64,000 nucleotides of DNA from Comamonadaceae bacterium (lineage in GTDB: Bacteria > Pseudomonadota > Gammaproteobacteria > Burkholderiales > Burkholderiaceae_C), in NCBI GenBank assembly GCA_027490925.1, contig JAIXXF010000032.1:17988-81987 (forward strand), in the 5' to 3' direction. The notes below the pieces were generated by a model that was not told the origin of the DNA, made no database searches, and saw only the letters and a list, made by a program, of their open reading frames with translations. This document shows, one piece after another, positions 37,780 to 51,589 of the stretch (positions are counted from its first letter, which is position 1; each line of letters begins with the position of its first letter). The translations under genes were made by a program, and so were the position numbers.

Positions 37780-38100
37780 TCAGGCCGTCTTGATTTCTTC
37801 GCCGCTGGACTTGAAAACGCGGATGCGCTTGCCGTCGGCCGCCAACTTGATGCCCACACGGTCGGCCTTGCCGGTCACCGCATTGAAGATGGCCACATTG
37901 GACTGATGGATGGGCATGGTCTTCTCAACGATGCCGCCGGTGATGCCCTTCATGGGGTTGGGCTTAGCGTGCTTCTTCACCACGTTGACGCCATCCACAA
38001 CAACATGGGAGTCGCTGGCGCGCAGCGACACCTTGCCGCGTTTGCCCTTGTCGCGCCCCGCGATGACGATGACTTCGTCGCCTTTGCGAATCTTGTTCAT
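37780..38100 (-). CDS. rplX: 50S ribosomal protein L24
   Basis: A 106-residue assembly-initiator protein with an N-terminal KOW motif ([19 protein letters not shown]) and [26 protein letters not shown]. It follows rplN by nine bases. Confidence 0.97.
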   Translation of the reverse strand: MNKIRKGDEVIVIAGRDKGKRGKVSLRASDSHVVVDGVNVVKKHAKPNPMKGITGGIVEKTMPIHQSNVAIFNAVTGKADRVGIKLAADGKRIRVFKSSGEEIKTA

Positions 38101-38109
38101 GACAGGTCC

Positions 38110-38478
38110 TTACAGAACTTCAGGTGCCAGAGACACGATCTTCATGAACTTCTCGGTGCGCAATTCGCGCGTCACGGGTCCGAAGATGCGGGTGCCGATG
38201 GGCTCGAGCTTGGCGTTGAGCAACACAGCAGCGTTGCCATCGAATTTCACCAGCGAGCCGTCTGCTCGGCGAATGCCTTTGGCGGTACGGACCACCACGG
38301 CACTGTAGATTTCACCCTTTTTCACGCGGCCACGCGGCGCAGCTTCTTTGATGCTGACCTTGATGACGTCGCCAACGCTGGCATAGCGGCGCTTGGAGCC
38401 GCCGAGCACTTTGATGCACAGGACAGATTTGGCGCCGGTATTGTCGGCCACTTCTAGCCGAGATTCAGTCTGGATCAT
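38110..38478 (-). CDS. rplN: 50S ribosomal protein L14
   Basis: A 122-residue protein: [27 protein letters not shown], then [20 protein letters not shown]. It is the first gene of this ribosomal block; rpsQ, rpmC and rplP, which normally precede it, are not in view. Transcription starts from a dedicated promoter 132 bases upstream. The leader is ~125 bases and carries a 10-bp hairpin. Confidence 0.98.
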   Translation of the reverse strand: MIQTESRLEVADNTGAKSVLCIKVLGGSKRRYASVGDVIKVSIKEAAPRGRVKKGEIYSAVVVRTAKGIRRADGSLVKFDGNAAVLLNAKLEPIGTRIFGPVTRELRTEKFMKIVSLAPEVL

Positions 38479-38540
38479 TTCTTTATTCCCAACTTGCACC
38501 GGCACGCGTGGCTTGCCAGTCAGTCTTGGGCCCGTCGTCC

Positions 38541-38563
38541 GTACCGCAAACCATTTGCGGTAC
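38541..38563 (-). promoter_or_regulatory. Perfect hairpin in the rplN operon leader
   Basis: GTACCGCAAA, a three-base loop and TTTGCGGTAC form a 10-bp perfect stem within the predicted 5' UTR, about 40 bases after the expected transcription start and 62 bases before the rplN ATG. No U-tract follows on the minus strand, so it is not an intrinsic terminator. A role in mRNA stability or r-protein feedback is possible. Confidence 0.65.
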
Positions 38564-38609
38564 TTTTGCTGGGCAGATACATCACCTGTTTGCACAGGCG
38601 AAGCCCACG

Positions 38610-38638
38610 ATTATGGCAGAGTCTGACGGGAGCGTCAA
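38610..38638 (-). promoter_or_regulatory. Sigma70-type promoter for the rplN-rplQ operon
   Basis: On the minus strand TTGACG (38638-38633) and CATAAT (38615-38610) are separated by exactly 17 bases: a near-consensus -35/-10 pair, in the short gap between the glpD stop (38669) and rplN. Transcription should start near 38603. This explains how a split ribosomal cluster is still strongly expressed. Confidence 0.85.
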
Positions 38639-38668
38639 CAGTGGCGCAGCCGATCAGCGATTGGCTGT

Positions 38669-40278
38669 TCAACGCAGGCAATAAGTGAGCGCAAGCTCTT
38701 TGAAACGCTCCGACCGGGCCTGAACATCTTCACAGCAGTCCAGCTCTTGGGCCAAAACAGACGCCACCTCTGGTGCCAGCGCGGCGGCAAGCTCGGCATC
38801 CACAAAAAGCAATCTCGTTCGCCTTGCCAGCACATCGGCCACCGTTCGGGCGTATTCGTGGCGCACGGCGAACCGGACCATGGCCTCGGTCAAGCCGCCA
38901 CCCAGGTGCCGGTTGGCGCCCGGGAGGGAGGCCACCGTCGCCGCTTCGCACCCGTAACCTGACAGGCCGCCGCCGGTGCCTGGCGCGCTGAACGTGGCAC
39001 CCCAAGCGCCAACCAGCGGCAGATGTTCGGTGATGCCTGGCGCGCGATGTGGCAACAGGCCATGTGCCATGCACCGGGCCAACACGTCCTCGGCCATCGA
39101 CCGGTAAGTGGTCCACTTTCCACCGGTCACGGTCACCAACCCGCTGGGGCCGATGCGCACCGTGTGCTCCCGGCTGATGTGGCTGGTGCCCGTGGCCGTG
39201 TCCTGCTCCGGCTTGACCAAGGGGCGCAATCCCGCCCAAACGCTGCGCACATCGCGCCGGGAAGGCGGGCGCGAGAGCCATCGACTCGCCTGGTCCAACA
39301 GGAAATCCACCTCGCTGGCCAATGCGTCTGGCTCGTGCGGGATCGCACGGCCACGCCACTCGGGCCGTGGTGTGTCGGTCGTACCCAACAGCGTGTGGCC
39401 CCACCACGGCAAGGCAAACAGCACCCGGCCGTCTGGGGTGCGGGGAATCAGCATCGCGTGTTGACCGGACAGAAAGTGGGCGTCCAGCACCAGGTGGATG
39501 CCCTGGCTCGGCACCACCAGCGGTTCGCGGTCGCCATCTTGCGCCCGCAGGCCATCGACCCACACGCCAGTGGCGTTGACCACGCAGCGTGCGGACACCG
39601 AATGCCGACGTCCGGTTTCCGCGTCTTGGCAGACCACGCCGGTGACCCGTCCCGTCTCTGACCCACCGGCGCGCAAAAGGCCGGTCACGGCACAGTGGTT
39701 GAGCAGCAACGCGCCCTGGGCCGCAGCGGTCCGGGCGATCGCGATCGCCAACCGGGCGTCGTCGAACTGGGCGTCCCAGTACTGGACACCGCCCACGAGG
39801 CCTTCGGACTGCACGTTGGGCAACCGGGTCTGCACCTCGTCAGCATTGAGCCGCTGCGTGCCCCCCAAACCGACAGCCGCCGCGCCGCGGCCAGCCAGCG
39901 TGTCGTACAGCGCCAAGCCCGTGCCGTAATACGGCTTTTCCCACCAGCGGTAGCAAGGCATCACAAACGGCAGCGGATGGACCAAATGGGGGGCGTTGCG
40001 CAGCAGCGTGGCGCGTTCATGGAGCGCCTCGCGCACCAGCGACAGACGCCCTTGCGCCAGGTACCGCACGCCACCATGGACCAACTTGGTAGACCGCGAC
40101 GAGGTGCCCTCGGCGAAGTCATGGGACTCCAGCAACACCACCTTCAACCCACGGGCCGCCGCGTCCAGCGCCACCCCCAAACCGGTGGCCCCACCCCCTA
40201 CCACCGCCAGGTCAAACACGCCCAATGCGGTCAGCCGCGCCCACAAATCGGCGCGCACCGTGGGCAACGGCGGCGGGC

Positions 40279-40282
<4 letters not shown>
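38669..40282 (-). CDS. glpD: Aerobic glycerol-3-phosphate dehydrogenase
   Basis: A 537-residue membrane-associated flavoprotein that oxidises G3P to DHAP and passes electrons to quinone. [53 protein letters not shown] is the FAD/substrate region; DAO core motifs LLGTTDTP and [17 protein letters not shown] and the C-terminal helical domain follow. The ATG overlaps the glpK stop by four bases, so glpK-glpD is coupled. No glpF or glpR is beside it. Confidence 0.95.
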
Positions 40283-41862
<1,580 letters not shown>

Positions 41863-41959
41863 GCCCACAGCCTAGCGCAAACCACGCGCCAACAAACACG
41901 GGAACTGGCCCGTCGCTGCCACAATCTCGCTTTTGTCACGGACCGCAGATCGAACACCG

Positions 41960-42823
41960 ATGAGCCCCACTGCCCAGACCCCCTCCACTGCCGACAGCTT
42001 GGCCAGCGCCACGCATTGCATCGCCTTCGTCGGGGGCGGCAACATGGCCAGCGCCATCATCGGCGGCTTGATCAAACAAGGGTTGCCGGGGGACCAGATC
42101 GGCGTGGTGGAGCCAGTGGCGGCGTCGCGCGAGCGCCTGTCCAGCCAGTATGGGGTGCGGGTGCAGGCACAGCCGGACGACACGCTGCAGCGGGCGGACT
42201 TGGTCGTGTGGGCGGTGAAGCCACAAACCTTTCAAGAAGCGGCGCTGCACGCCAGCCCCTTCACCCGAGGCGCGTTGCACCTGAGCGTGGCCGCTGGCAT
42301 CCGATCCGACAGCATTGCGGGGTGGCTGACCTCGGAGCGGGTGGTGCGGGCGATGCCCAACACGCCGTCGCTGATCGGTTTGGGCACGACGGCGCTGTTC
42401 GCACGTGCCGCCGTGACACCCGCCGACCAACAGCTCGTGTCGCGGGTGATCGCCACGACGGGCGACCACCTGTGGATGACCGAAGAGCGGCAGCTGGATG
42501 CGGTCACGGCGCTGTCAGGCTCGGGGCCAGCCTATGTTTTTTATTTCATCGAAGCCATGACCCAGGCGGGCACAGAAATGGGCCTGTCACTGGAACAGGC
42601 CAAACGCCTGGCCGTGGGCACTTTTGTGGGCGCGGCGCAACTCGCCCAAGCGTCCGATGAGTCACCGGAGGTCTTGCGCCAGCGGGTCACCTCCAAGGGC
42701 GGGACCACGCATGCCGCCATCACCTCCATGGAGAACGACCAGCTCAAAAGCCACTTTGTGAATGCGATGAAGGCGGCCCAGCGCCGGGCCCAAGAATTGG
42801 GCGACGAGTACGGAAAAACCTGA
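41960..42823 (+). CDS. proC: Pyrroline-5-carboxylate reductase
   Basis: Last step of proline synthesis. The product has 287 residues. The Rossmann motif IAFVGGGNMASAIIGGLIKQG is followed by VVWAVKPQ, RAMPNTPSLIGLGTTALF, and the P5CR dimerisation signature ALSGSGPAYVFYFIEAMTQAG, with RVTSKGGTTHAAI near the end. Start ATG 41960; an upstream TTG would add nine residues. Complete. Confidence 0.96.
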   Translation: MSPTAQTPSTADSLASATHCIAFVGGGNMASAIIGGLIKQGLPGDQIGVVEPVAASRERLSSQYGVRVQAQPDDTLQRADLVVWAVKPQTFQEAALHASPFTRGALHLSVAAGIRSDSIAGWLTSERVVRAMPNTPSLIGLGTTALFARAAVTPADQQLVSRVIATTGDHLWMTEERQLDAVTALSGSGPAYVFYFIEAMTQAGTEMGLSLEQAKRLAVGTFVGAAQLAQASDESPEVLRQRVTSKGGTTHAAITSMENDQLKSHFVNAMKAAQRRAQELGDEYGKT

Positions 42824-42921
42824 ATCACCGTATCGGACTTTCGACGTACATTGGGTCTGTGCGGGGTCGTCGTTGGGATTGCCTGCACACAGACCCTCCC
42901 CCCACTGAGTCGAGCCGAACC

Positions 42922-43092
42922 ATGAAAAAACTGCTGTCCACCCTGATTGGCGCCGCCGTCATCGCCATGCCCCTGACGCTGGTCTCTACCCCGGTCGTGG
43001 CCAAAACCACCGTCGAAGCCAAAAAGACCAAGAAAACCTCGCCCAAAAAGCTCAAGCGGGCCAAGGCGGTCAAACCTGTGGCGGCGTTGTAA
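42922..43092 (+). CDS. Tiny exported Lys-rich peptide
   Basis: A 56-residue unrecognised protein. MKKLLSTLIGAAVIAMPL... is a clear signal peptide with likely cleavage after VVA (residue ~27); the mature ~29 residues are almost half Lys/Thr/Ala (KTTVEAKKTKKTSPKKLKR...), with no Cys. It has its own 98-bp upstream gap after proC and a terminator-like hairpin just downstream, so it may be a separate unit. It could be an acid-shock-like or polyanion-binding peptide; that is only inference. Confidence 0.6.
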   Translation: MKKLLSTLIGAAVIAMPLTLVSTPVVAKTTVEAKKTKKTSPKKLKRAKAVKPVAAL

Positions 43093-43105
43093 GCCATTAG
43101 CGCAC

Positions 43106-43139
43106 GCCGCCAGTCGCCTCCCACCCAAGCGGCTTTTTT
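43106..43139 (+). terminator. Possible terminator after the small exported peptide gene
   Basis: GCCGC (43106-43110) and GCGGC (43129-43133) with an 18-base loop are followed by six T. The stem is short, but the T-run and the position 14 bases after the stop fit an intrinsic terminator. Confidence 0.5.
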
Positions 43140-44007
43140 ACGGAGTGGTCCCAGCCGGCAGGTGCGCGAGCACGATGCCTGCGAACAGCGTGGCCCCGAT
43201 CCAATGGTTCAAGCGGAAAGCGTGGAAACACGCGTCGCGTTCGCGGGTTCGGACCAGGCGGAAATGCCACCAGACCTGGACGGCAATGGCCAGAAATGCT
43301 ACTGAATAAATAGCATGCCAGCCGGTCTGGACAAGGGCCAGAAGCCAGAAAACCACAAACAACCCGTAAAACACCATCACCGCGGCCACATCCCAGCGCC
43401 CAAAGGTGATGGCCGACGTTTTGATGCCGATCGCCAGATCGTCGTCGCGGTCCACCATCGCGTACTCGGTGTCGTAAGCCAGCACCCAAAACAGGTTGCC
43501 GACCAGCATCGGCCACACCACCCATGGGACCCCGCCCTGCGTGGCGGTGAACGCCATGGGGATGCCAAAACTGAACGCCACACCCAGCACCGCCTGCGGC
43601 ACGGACACCCACCGCTTGGCGAAGGGGTACACCACAGCCACTGCCAACGCACCCACCGACCAGACGATGGTCGCTGCATTGGTGGTCAACACCAATGCCA
43701 AAGCGGCCAGTGCCAGCACCGCACCCACCGCCAGCGCCTCCTTGACCGACACCGCGCCGGTGGTGACCGGCCGCTGGGCTGTTCGCTTCACGTGTTTGTC
43801 GAAGTCGCGGTCGGCCACGTCGTTCACGCAGCAGCCCGCGCTGCGCATGAGGATGGTGCCCAGAGTGAAAACGGCCAGCAGGTGCCAGCCGGGAAAGCCC
43901 TCCGCCGCCAACCACAGCGCGCTGAGCGTGGGCCACAGCAGCAACAACCAACCCGCGGGACGGTCCCAGCGGATCAGTTGAAGCCAGAGCGAGAAGCGAG
44001 GGGGCAT
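43138..44007 (-). CDS. ubiA: 4-hydroxybenzoate polyprenyltransferase
   Basis: A 289-residue inner-membrane prenyltransferase of ubiquinone synthesis. The two Asp-rich Mg-diphosphate motifs are [20 protein letters not shown] (near residue 62) and [20 protein letters not shown] (near residue 180). Eight to nine hydrophobic helices are visible. The segment HAIYSVAFL near residue 235 is encoded by a dispersed palindrome (43296-43316), apparently absorbed into the frame with little change in length. Start ATG 44007. Confidence 0.95.
   Translation of the reverse strand: MPPRFSLWLQLIRWDRPAGWLLLLWPTLSALWLAAEGFPGWHLLAVFTLGTILMRSAGCCVNDVADRDFDKHVKRTAQRPVTTGAVSVKEALAVGAVLALAALALVLTTNAATIVWSVGALAVAVVYPFAKRWVSVPQAVLGVAFSFGIPMAFTATQGGVPWVVWPMLVGNLFWVLAYDTEYAMVDRDDDLAIGIKTSAITFGRWDVAAVMVFYGLFVVFWLLALVQTGWHAIYSVAFLAIAVQVWWHFRLVRTRERDACFHAFRLNHWIGATLFAGIVLAHLPAGTTP
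43296..43316. repeat. Dispersed palindrome, family A (copy inside ubiA)
   Basis: ATGCTA and TAGCAT arms flank the loop CTGAATAAA; the 19-base core equals that at 12895-12913. On the minus strand it is read in frame as part of a membrane segment of UbiA. Confidence 0.85.
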
Positions 44008-44059
44008 GGCGGAAAGAAAAGTTCAAAGACACCGCGGATCTGGCCTGGCCAGCCCGCCA

Positions 44060-44095
44060 GTGTCGCCCCCTGAAGGGCGAGGCGCAAAGCGCCTC
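44060..44095. repeat. Dispersed GC-rich repeat, family B (copy after dps)
   Basis: Begins GTGTCGCCCCC TGAAGGGCGAGGCG (44060-44084) and continues into a perfect 7-bp hairpin GAGGCGC-AAA-GCGCCTC (44079-44095). It sits 11 bases beyond the dps stop in the 99-bp ubiA-dps gap. The first 25 bases match the in-gene copy in recG with one indel and one substitution. Confidence 0.75.
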
Positions 44096-44106
44096 GGTGT
44101 GGGGGT

Positions 44107-44622
44107 TTATTCCTCCAGCAGGGAGCGCAGCATCCAGGCGGTCTGTTCGTGCACCGTGAGGCGCTGGGTCAACAGGTCGGCGGTGGGCTCGTCGCCCGCT
44201 TTGTCGGCCAGCGGGAAAAGCGCCCGCGCGGTGCGTGCCACCGCTTCATGGCCCTGCACCAAAATGCGCACCATCTCCAAGGCCTTGGGTGGGTTGACCG
44301 GCGCGTCTGGCACCGAGGCCAGCTTGGCAAATTGGGCGTACGAGCCAGGCGCGGCATGGCCCAGCGAGCGGATGCGCTCGGCCACTGGGTCCACCGCGTT
44401 CCACAGCTCGGTGTACTGCGCCATGAACATGGTGTGCAGGGTGTTGAACATCGGACCGGTGACGTTCCAGTGGAAATTGTGCGTGGTCAGGTACAGCGTG
44501 TAGGTGTCGGCGAGCAGGTGGCTCAGGCCTTTGGCGATGCCCGCCCGGTCTTTTTCGTTGATGCCGATGTTGATCGGCAGCGCGCTGGCGCCGGACGCGT
44601 TTTTGGCGGCGGATTTGGCCAT
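44107..44622 (-). CDS. dps: Dps/ferritin-like DNA-protection protein
   Basis: A 171-residue dodecameric mini-ferritin. The ferroxidase site is intact: [18 protein letters not shown], then [24 protein letters not shown] with the Asp and Glu ligands. The Lys/Ala-rich N-terminus ([11 protein letters not shown]) may bind DNA. Start ATG 44622. It lies 102 bases downstream of oxyR on the same strand, which fits OxyR control of dps as known in E. coli. Confidence 0.95.
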   Translation of the reverse strand: MAKSAAKNASGASALPINIGINEKDRAGIAKGLSHLLADTYTLYLTTHNFHWNVTGPMFNTLHTMFMAQYTELWNAVDPVAERIRSLGHAAPGSYAQFAKLASVPDAPVNPPKALEMVRILVQGHEAVARTARALFPLADKAGDEPTADLLTQRLTVHEQTAWMLRSLLEE

Positions 44623-44724
44623 GGATGCTTCCTTTGGGGGTCGGGTTGACGAAACGTTGGGACTGTATCGCAAGGTCGGCCATGCGTTCGCCGTCTGGCG
44701 GCCCGACCGCGCGTCGGCCAGCGC

Positions 44725-45693
44725 CTACGACAGCCGGGTGACGCCAGGCAATTCGCACCCATAGATGGCGTTGCGCAGCGCGGCGATGGCCTCGTAGCGG
44801 GTGAAGCTGCGGCGCCACACCAGCACCACCCGGCGGGTGGGCGGCGCGCCGCCGTCTTGGTCGCAAATGGGCAGGTACTTGATCAGCGGACCGTCCCCCG
44901 CCTTCTTGCGTTTGGGAGGGGGCTCGAACGCCTCTGGCGGCACACCGAGGCGGGGCACAAGGGTCACACCCATGCCTGCAGCCACCATGTGCTTGATGGT
45001 TTCCAGCGACGACCCCTCAAAGCTCTTGCGAATGCCTTCGGCATTGCTGGAGAAACGCGCGAACTCGGGGCACACCTCCAGCACGTGGTCGCGGAAGCAA
45101 TGTCCCGCACCCAGCAGCAGCATGGTCTCTCCCTTGAGTTCGGCAGAAGTGATGCTCTCCAGAACCGCCAGCGGGTGGGTGCTGGGCACGGCGGCCATGA
45201 AGGGCTCGTCGAACAGCGGCGCGGTGGCCAGGCCTGTGTCGGGAAAGGGCTCGGCCATGATGGCTGCGTCGATCTCGCCCGTGCGCAACATGTCCAGCAA
45301 CTTGACCGTGAAGTTTTCTTGCAGCATCAACGGCATCTGCGGCGTGCGCCGAATGACCTGCCCCACCATGGCTGGAAGTAGGTACGGCGCGATGGTGTAG
45401 ATGACCCCCAGGCGCAGCGGCCCGGCCAGCGGGTCTTTGCCACGCCGGGCGATTTCTTTGATGTGGGCCGCCTGTTCCAACACGCTTTGGGCTTGGCGCA
45501 CGATTTCCTCCCCCAAGGGGGTGACGGTCACCTCGCTGGCGCTGCGCTCGAACAACTTGACCTCCAGCTCCTCTTCCAGTTTTTTGATGGCCACCGAGAG
45601 CGTGGGCTGGGAGACGAAGCAAGCGTCCGCTGCCTTGCCAAAGTGCTTTTCTCGCGCCACCGCGACGATGTATTTGAGTTCCGTGAGGGTCAT
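44725..45693 (-). CDS. oxyR: Hydrogen-peroxide-sensing LysR regulator OxyR
   Basis: A 322-residue regulator. The N-terminal helix-turn-helix is MTLTELKYIVAVAREKHFGKAADACFVSQPTLSVAIKKLEEEL. The redox pair Cys-X8-Cys is present in AGHCFRDHVLEVC, matching Cys199/Cys208 of E. coli. A C-terminal region of ~25 residues rich in Pro/Lys (FEPPPKRKKAGDG) is a group-specific insertion. It starts six bases after the recG stop, so recG-oxyR are probably co-transcribed, with dps beyond. Confidence 0.95.
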   Translation of the reverse strand: MTLTELKYIVAVAREKHFGKAADACFVSQPTLSVAIKKLEEELEVKLFERSASEVTVTPLGEEIVRQAQSVLEQAAHIKEIARRGKDPLAGPLRLGVIYTIAPYLLPAMVGQVIRRTPQMPLMLQENFTVKLLDMLRTGEIDAAIMAEPFPDTGLATAPLFDEPFMAAVPSTHPLAVLESITSAELKGETMLLLGAGHCFRDHVLEVCPEFARFSSNAEGIRKSFEGSSLETIKHMVAAGMGVTLVPRLGVPPEAFEPPPKRKKAGDGPLIKYLPICDQDGGAPPTRRVVLVWRRSFTRYEAIAALRNAIYGCELPGVTRLS

Positions 45694-45699
45694 GCGGGT

Positions 45700-47919
<2,220 letters not shown>

Positions 47920-48015
47920 GGGACAATTCTGCCTGTCTTGCCCCGGGGCGCTGGCCAGACCAACGCCCCTCCTTCTCACTTGGTTCTGGCACGGGTTCGT
48001 CCAACCCTCAAGCCC

Positions 48016-50281
<2,266 letters not shown>

Positions 50282-50312
50282 GCCGCCCGCCGCAGAGCCG
50301 CACCCGCCCGCC

Positions 50313-51017
50313 TCACAACGGCAAGCTGTCCAGCGTCGCGTAGGTGTTGCGCAGCCAGGTTTTCAAGCGCTGGCGTTCCAGCAGGCCCAAGGCGTCGGGC
50401 CCGGTGCGTCCGTTCACGGCCGACCAGAAGCTGGCGTTTTGGCGGTCGATTTTGCGCATGCTGGCCTCGTGCAGTTGGGCCAGCGACACCACCTGCGCAC
50501 CCAGCGCCTGCGCTTTTTGCATGGCGGGTGAGGCGTCTAGCAACGAGAAGTCGCTGCCCCGGCCCAGGTTCTTCACCACGATGTAGTGGGGCCCGCTGCC
50601 GTAGGTGTCCACCAGCCGCTCCAGCAGATCGACCGACTCCTTGCCCGCATCGGCGAGGTGCCAGAGGTTCACCGCCACGCCCAACTCGGCCAACAGCCCC
50701 AGCAGATCGGACTCCTGGACCCAGCGGGCGAGTGGCGCAGCGGTCTGGGCGGCCAGGTCCACCACCACACTGGGCGACGGGGCGTCGCTGCCTCCACGGT
50801 CGAACACGGTGGCCACCGCGTCCAGGCTTTCGTAGCGGTCGATCACCACCGGCGAGGCGTAGTCGGCATAGAACCGGCTGAAGGACGCGTGGGAGCGGTC
50901 CGTGTCAAAACCCACAAACGGCCGCTGCTGGTCGATGAAGTACTGCGCCAGCACGCGGGCGGTCACGGACTTGCCGACCCCGCCTTTTTCGCCGCCGATG
51001 AAATTGAGAGAAGGCAT
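50313..51017 (-). CDS. ParA/MinD-family ATPase, orphan
   Basis: A 234-residue P-loop protein. The deviant Walker A FIGGEKGGVGKS begins at residue 6 with both signature Lys residues; FVGFDTDRSHASFSRFYADY is the switch I-like region and VVVDLAAQTAA the Walker B region. The domain resembles TraL/ParA-like ATPases of plasmids, but no parB, mob or replication gene is near. Convergent with tgt. The ATG at 51017 removes ~34 unconserved upstream residues. Role unknown. Confidence 0.75.
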   Translation of the reverse strand: MPSLNFIGGEKGGVGKSVTARVLAQYFIDQQRPFVGFDTDRSHASFSRFYADYASPVVIDRYESLDAVATVFDRGGSDAPSPSVVVDLAAQTAAPLARWVQESDLLGLLAELGVAVNLWHLADAGKESVDLLERLVDTYGSGPHYIVVKNLGRGSDFSLLDASPAMQKAQALGAQVVSLAQLHEASMRKIDRQNASFWSAVNGRTGPDALGLLERQRLKTWLRNTYATLDSLPL

Positions 51018-51589
51018 GGTCAGGTTCCTGTGGGGTAATGGGTAAGGGTAGGTGGGCGGGCAACGAATCCCGAGCAGCGCCGCCGGGTGGTGTGGGCCAT
51101 GTGACGCGGGCTTGGGCATCGGCCCCGCGGCCGCTCACCCATCGCTTGACCCTAACACGCCTGCACCGACACCCGCGCGCAGCTGGGCCAACACCATCTG
51201 CCCATCACACGGTACGCGCCGCACACCACACACCACACACTGTCCCCCGAACACTGATCTCCTGCGCTATGTTTTTAATAGCTAATTAACGAGTTTTTAC
51301 ATGGGCTGATGGGTGATTTGTCGCCATTTTCCGGGTGAAGAGCGGTTCCGGTGCGTTTTTGGCCCCAAAACGCAGGCGTGGGCGGTGGCGCGGGGCGACC
51401 GGCCCGACGGCGCACCAGAGGCTCGCCACCGAGCGCGTCGCCGAGCACATCGCATTGGCGGGCATCCGCCGAAATAAGTCACAAAACCGGTGCACACCGA
51501 CGTTTCCGGGCGCTACAGCTGGGGCCCAATGGGATCGATACCCAAGACAAGCGCCTGTCCGTCCCGTCGCCATCCCCAAGGAAGCCACC
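51018..51589. other. 572-bp gene-free region with stem-loops
   Basis: Lies between divergent genes. It contains a CA-rich tract (about 51213-51240); a family-A-like palindrome GCTAT/ATAGC with a seven-base loop (51266-51282) in an AT-rich patch; a stem-loop GCGTTTTTGG/CCAAAACGC with one bulged base (51353-51373); and GGCGG/CCGCC (51457-51470). No convincing promoter hexamers or small ORF were recognised. The length and structure suggest a long leader for the repeat protein gene. Confidence 0.5.
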
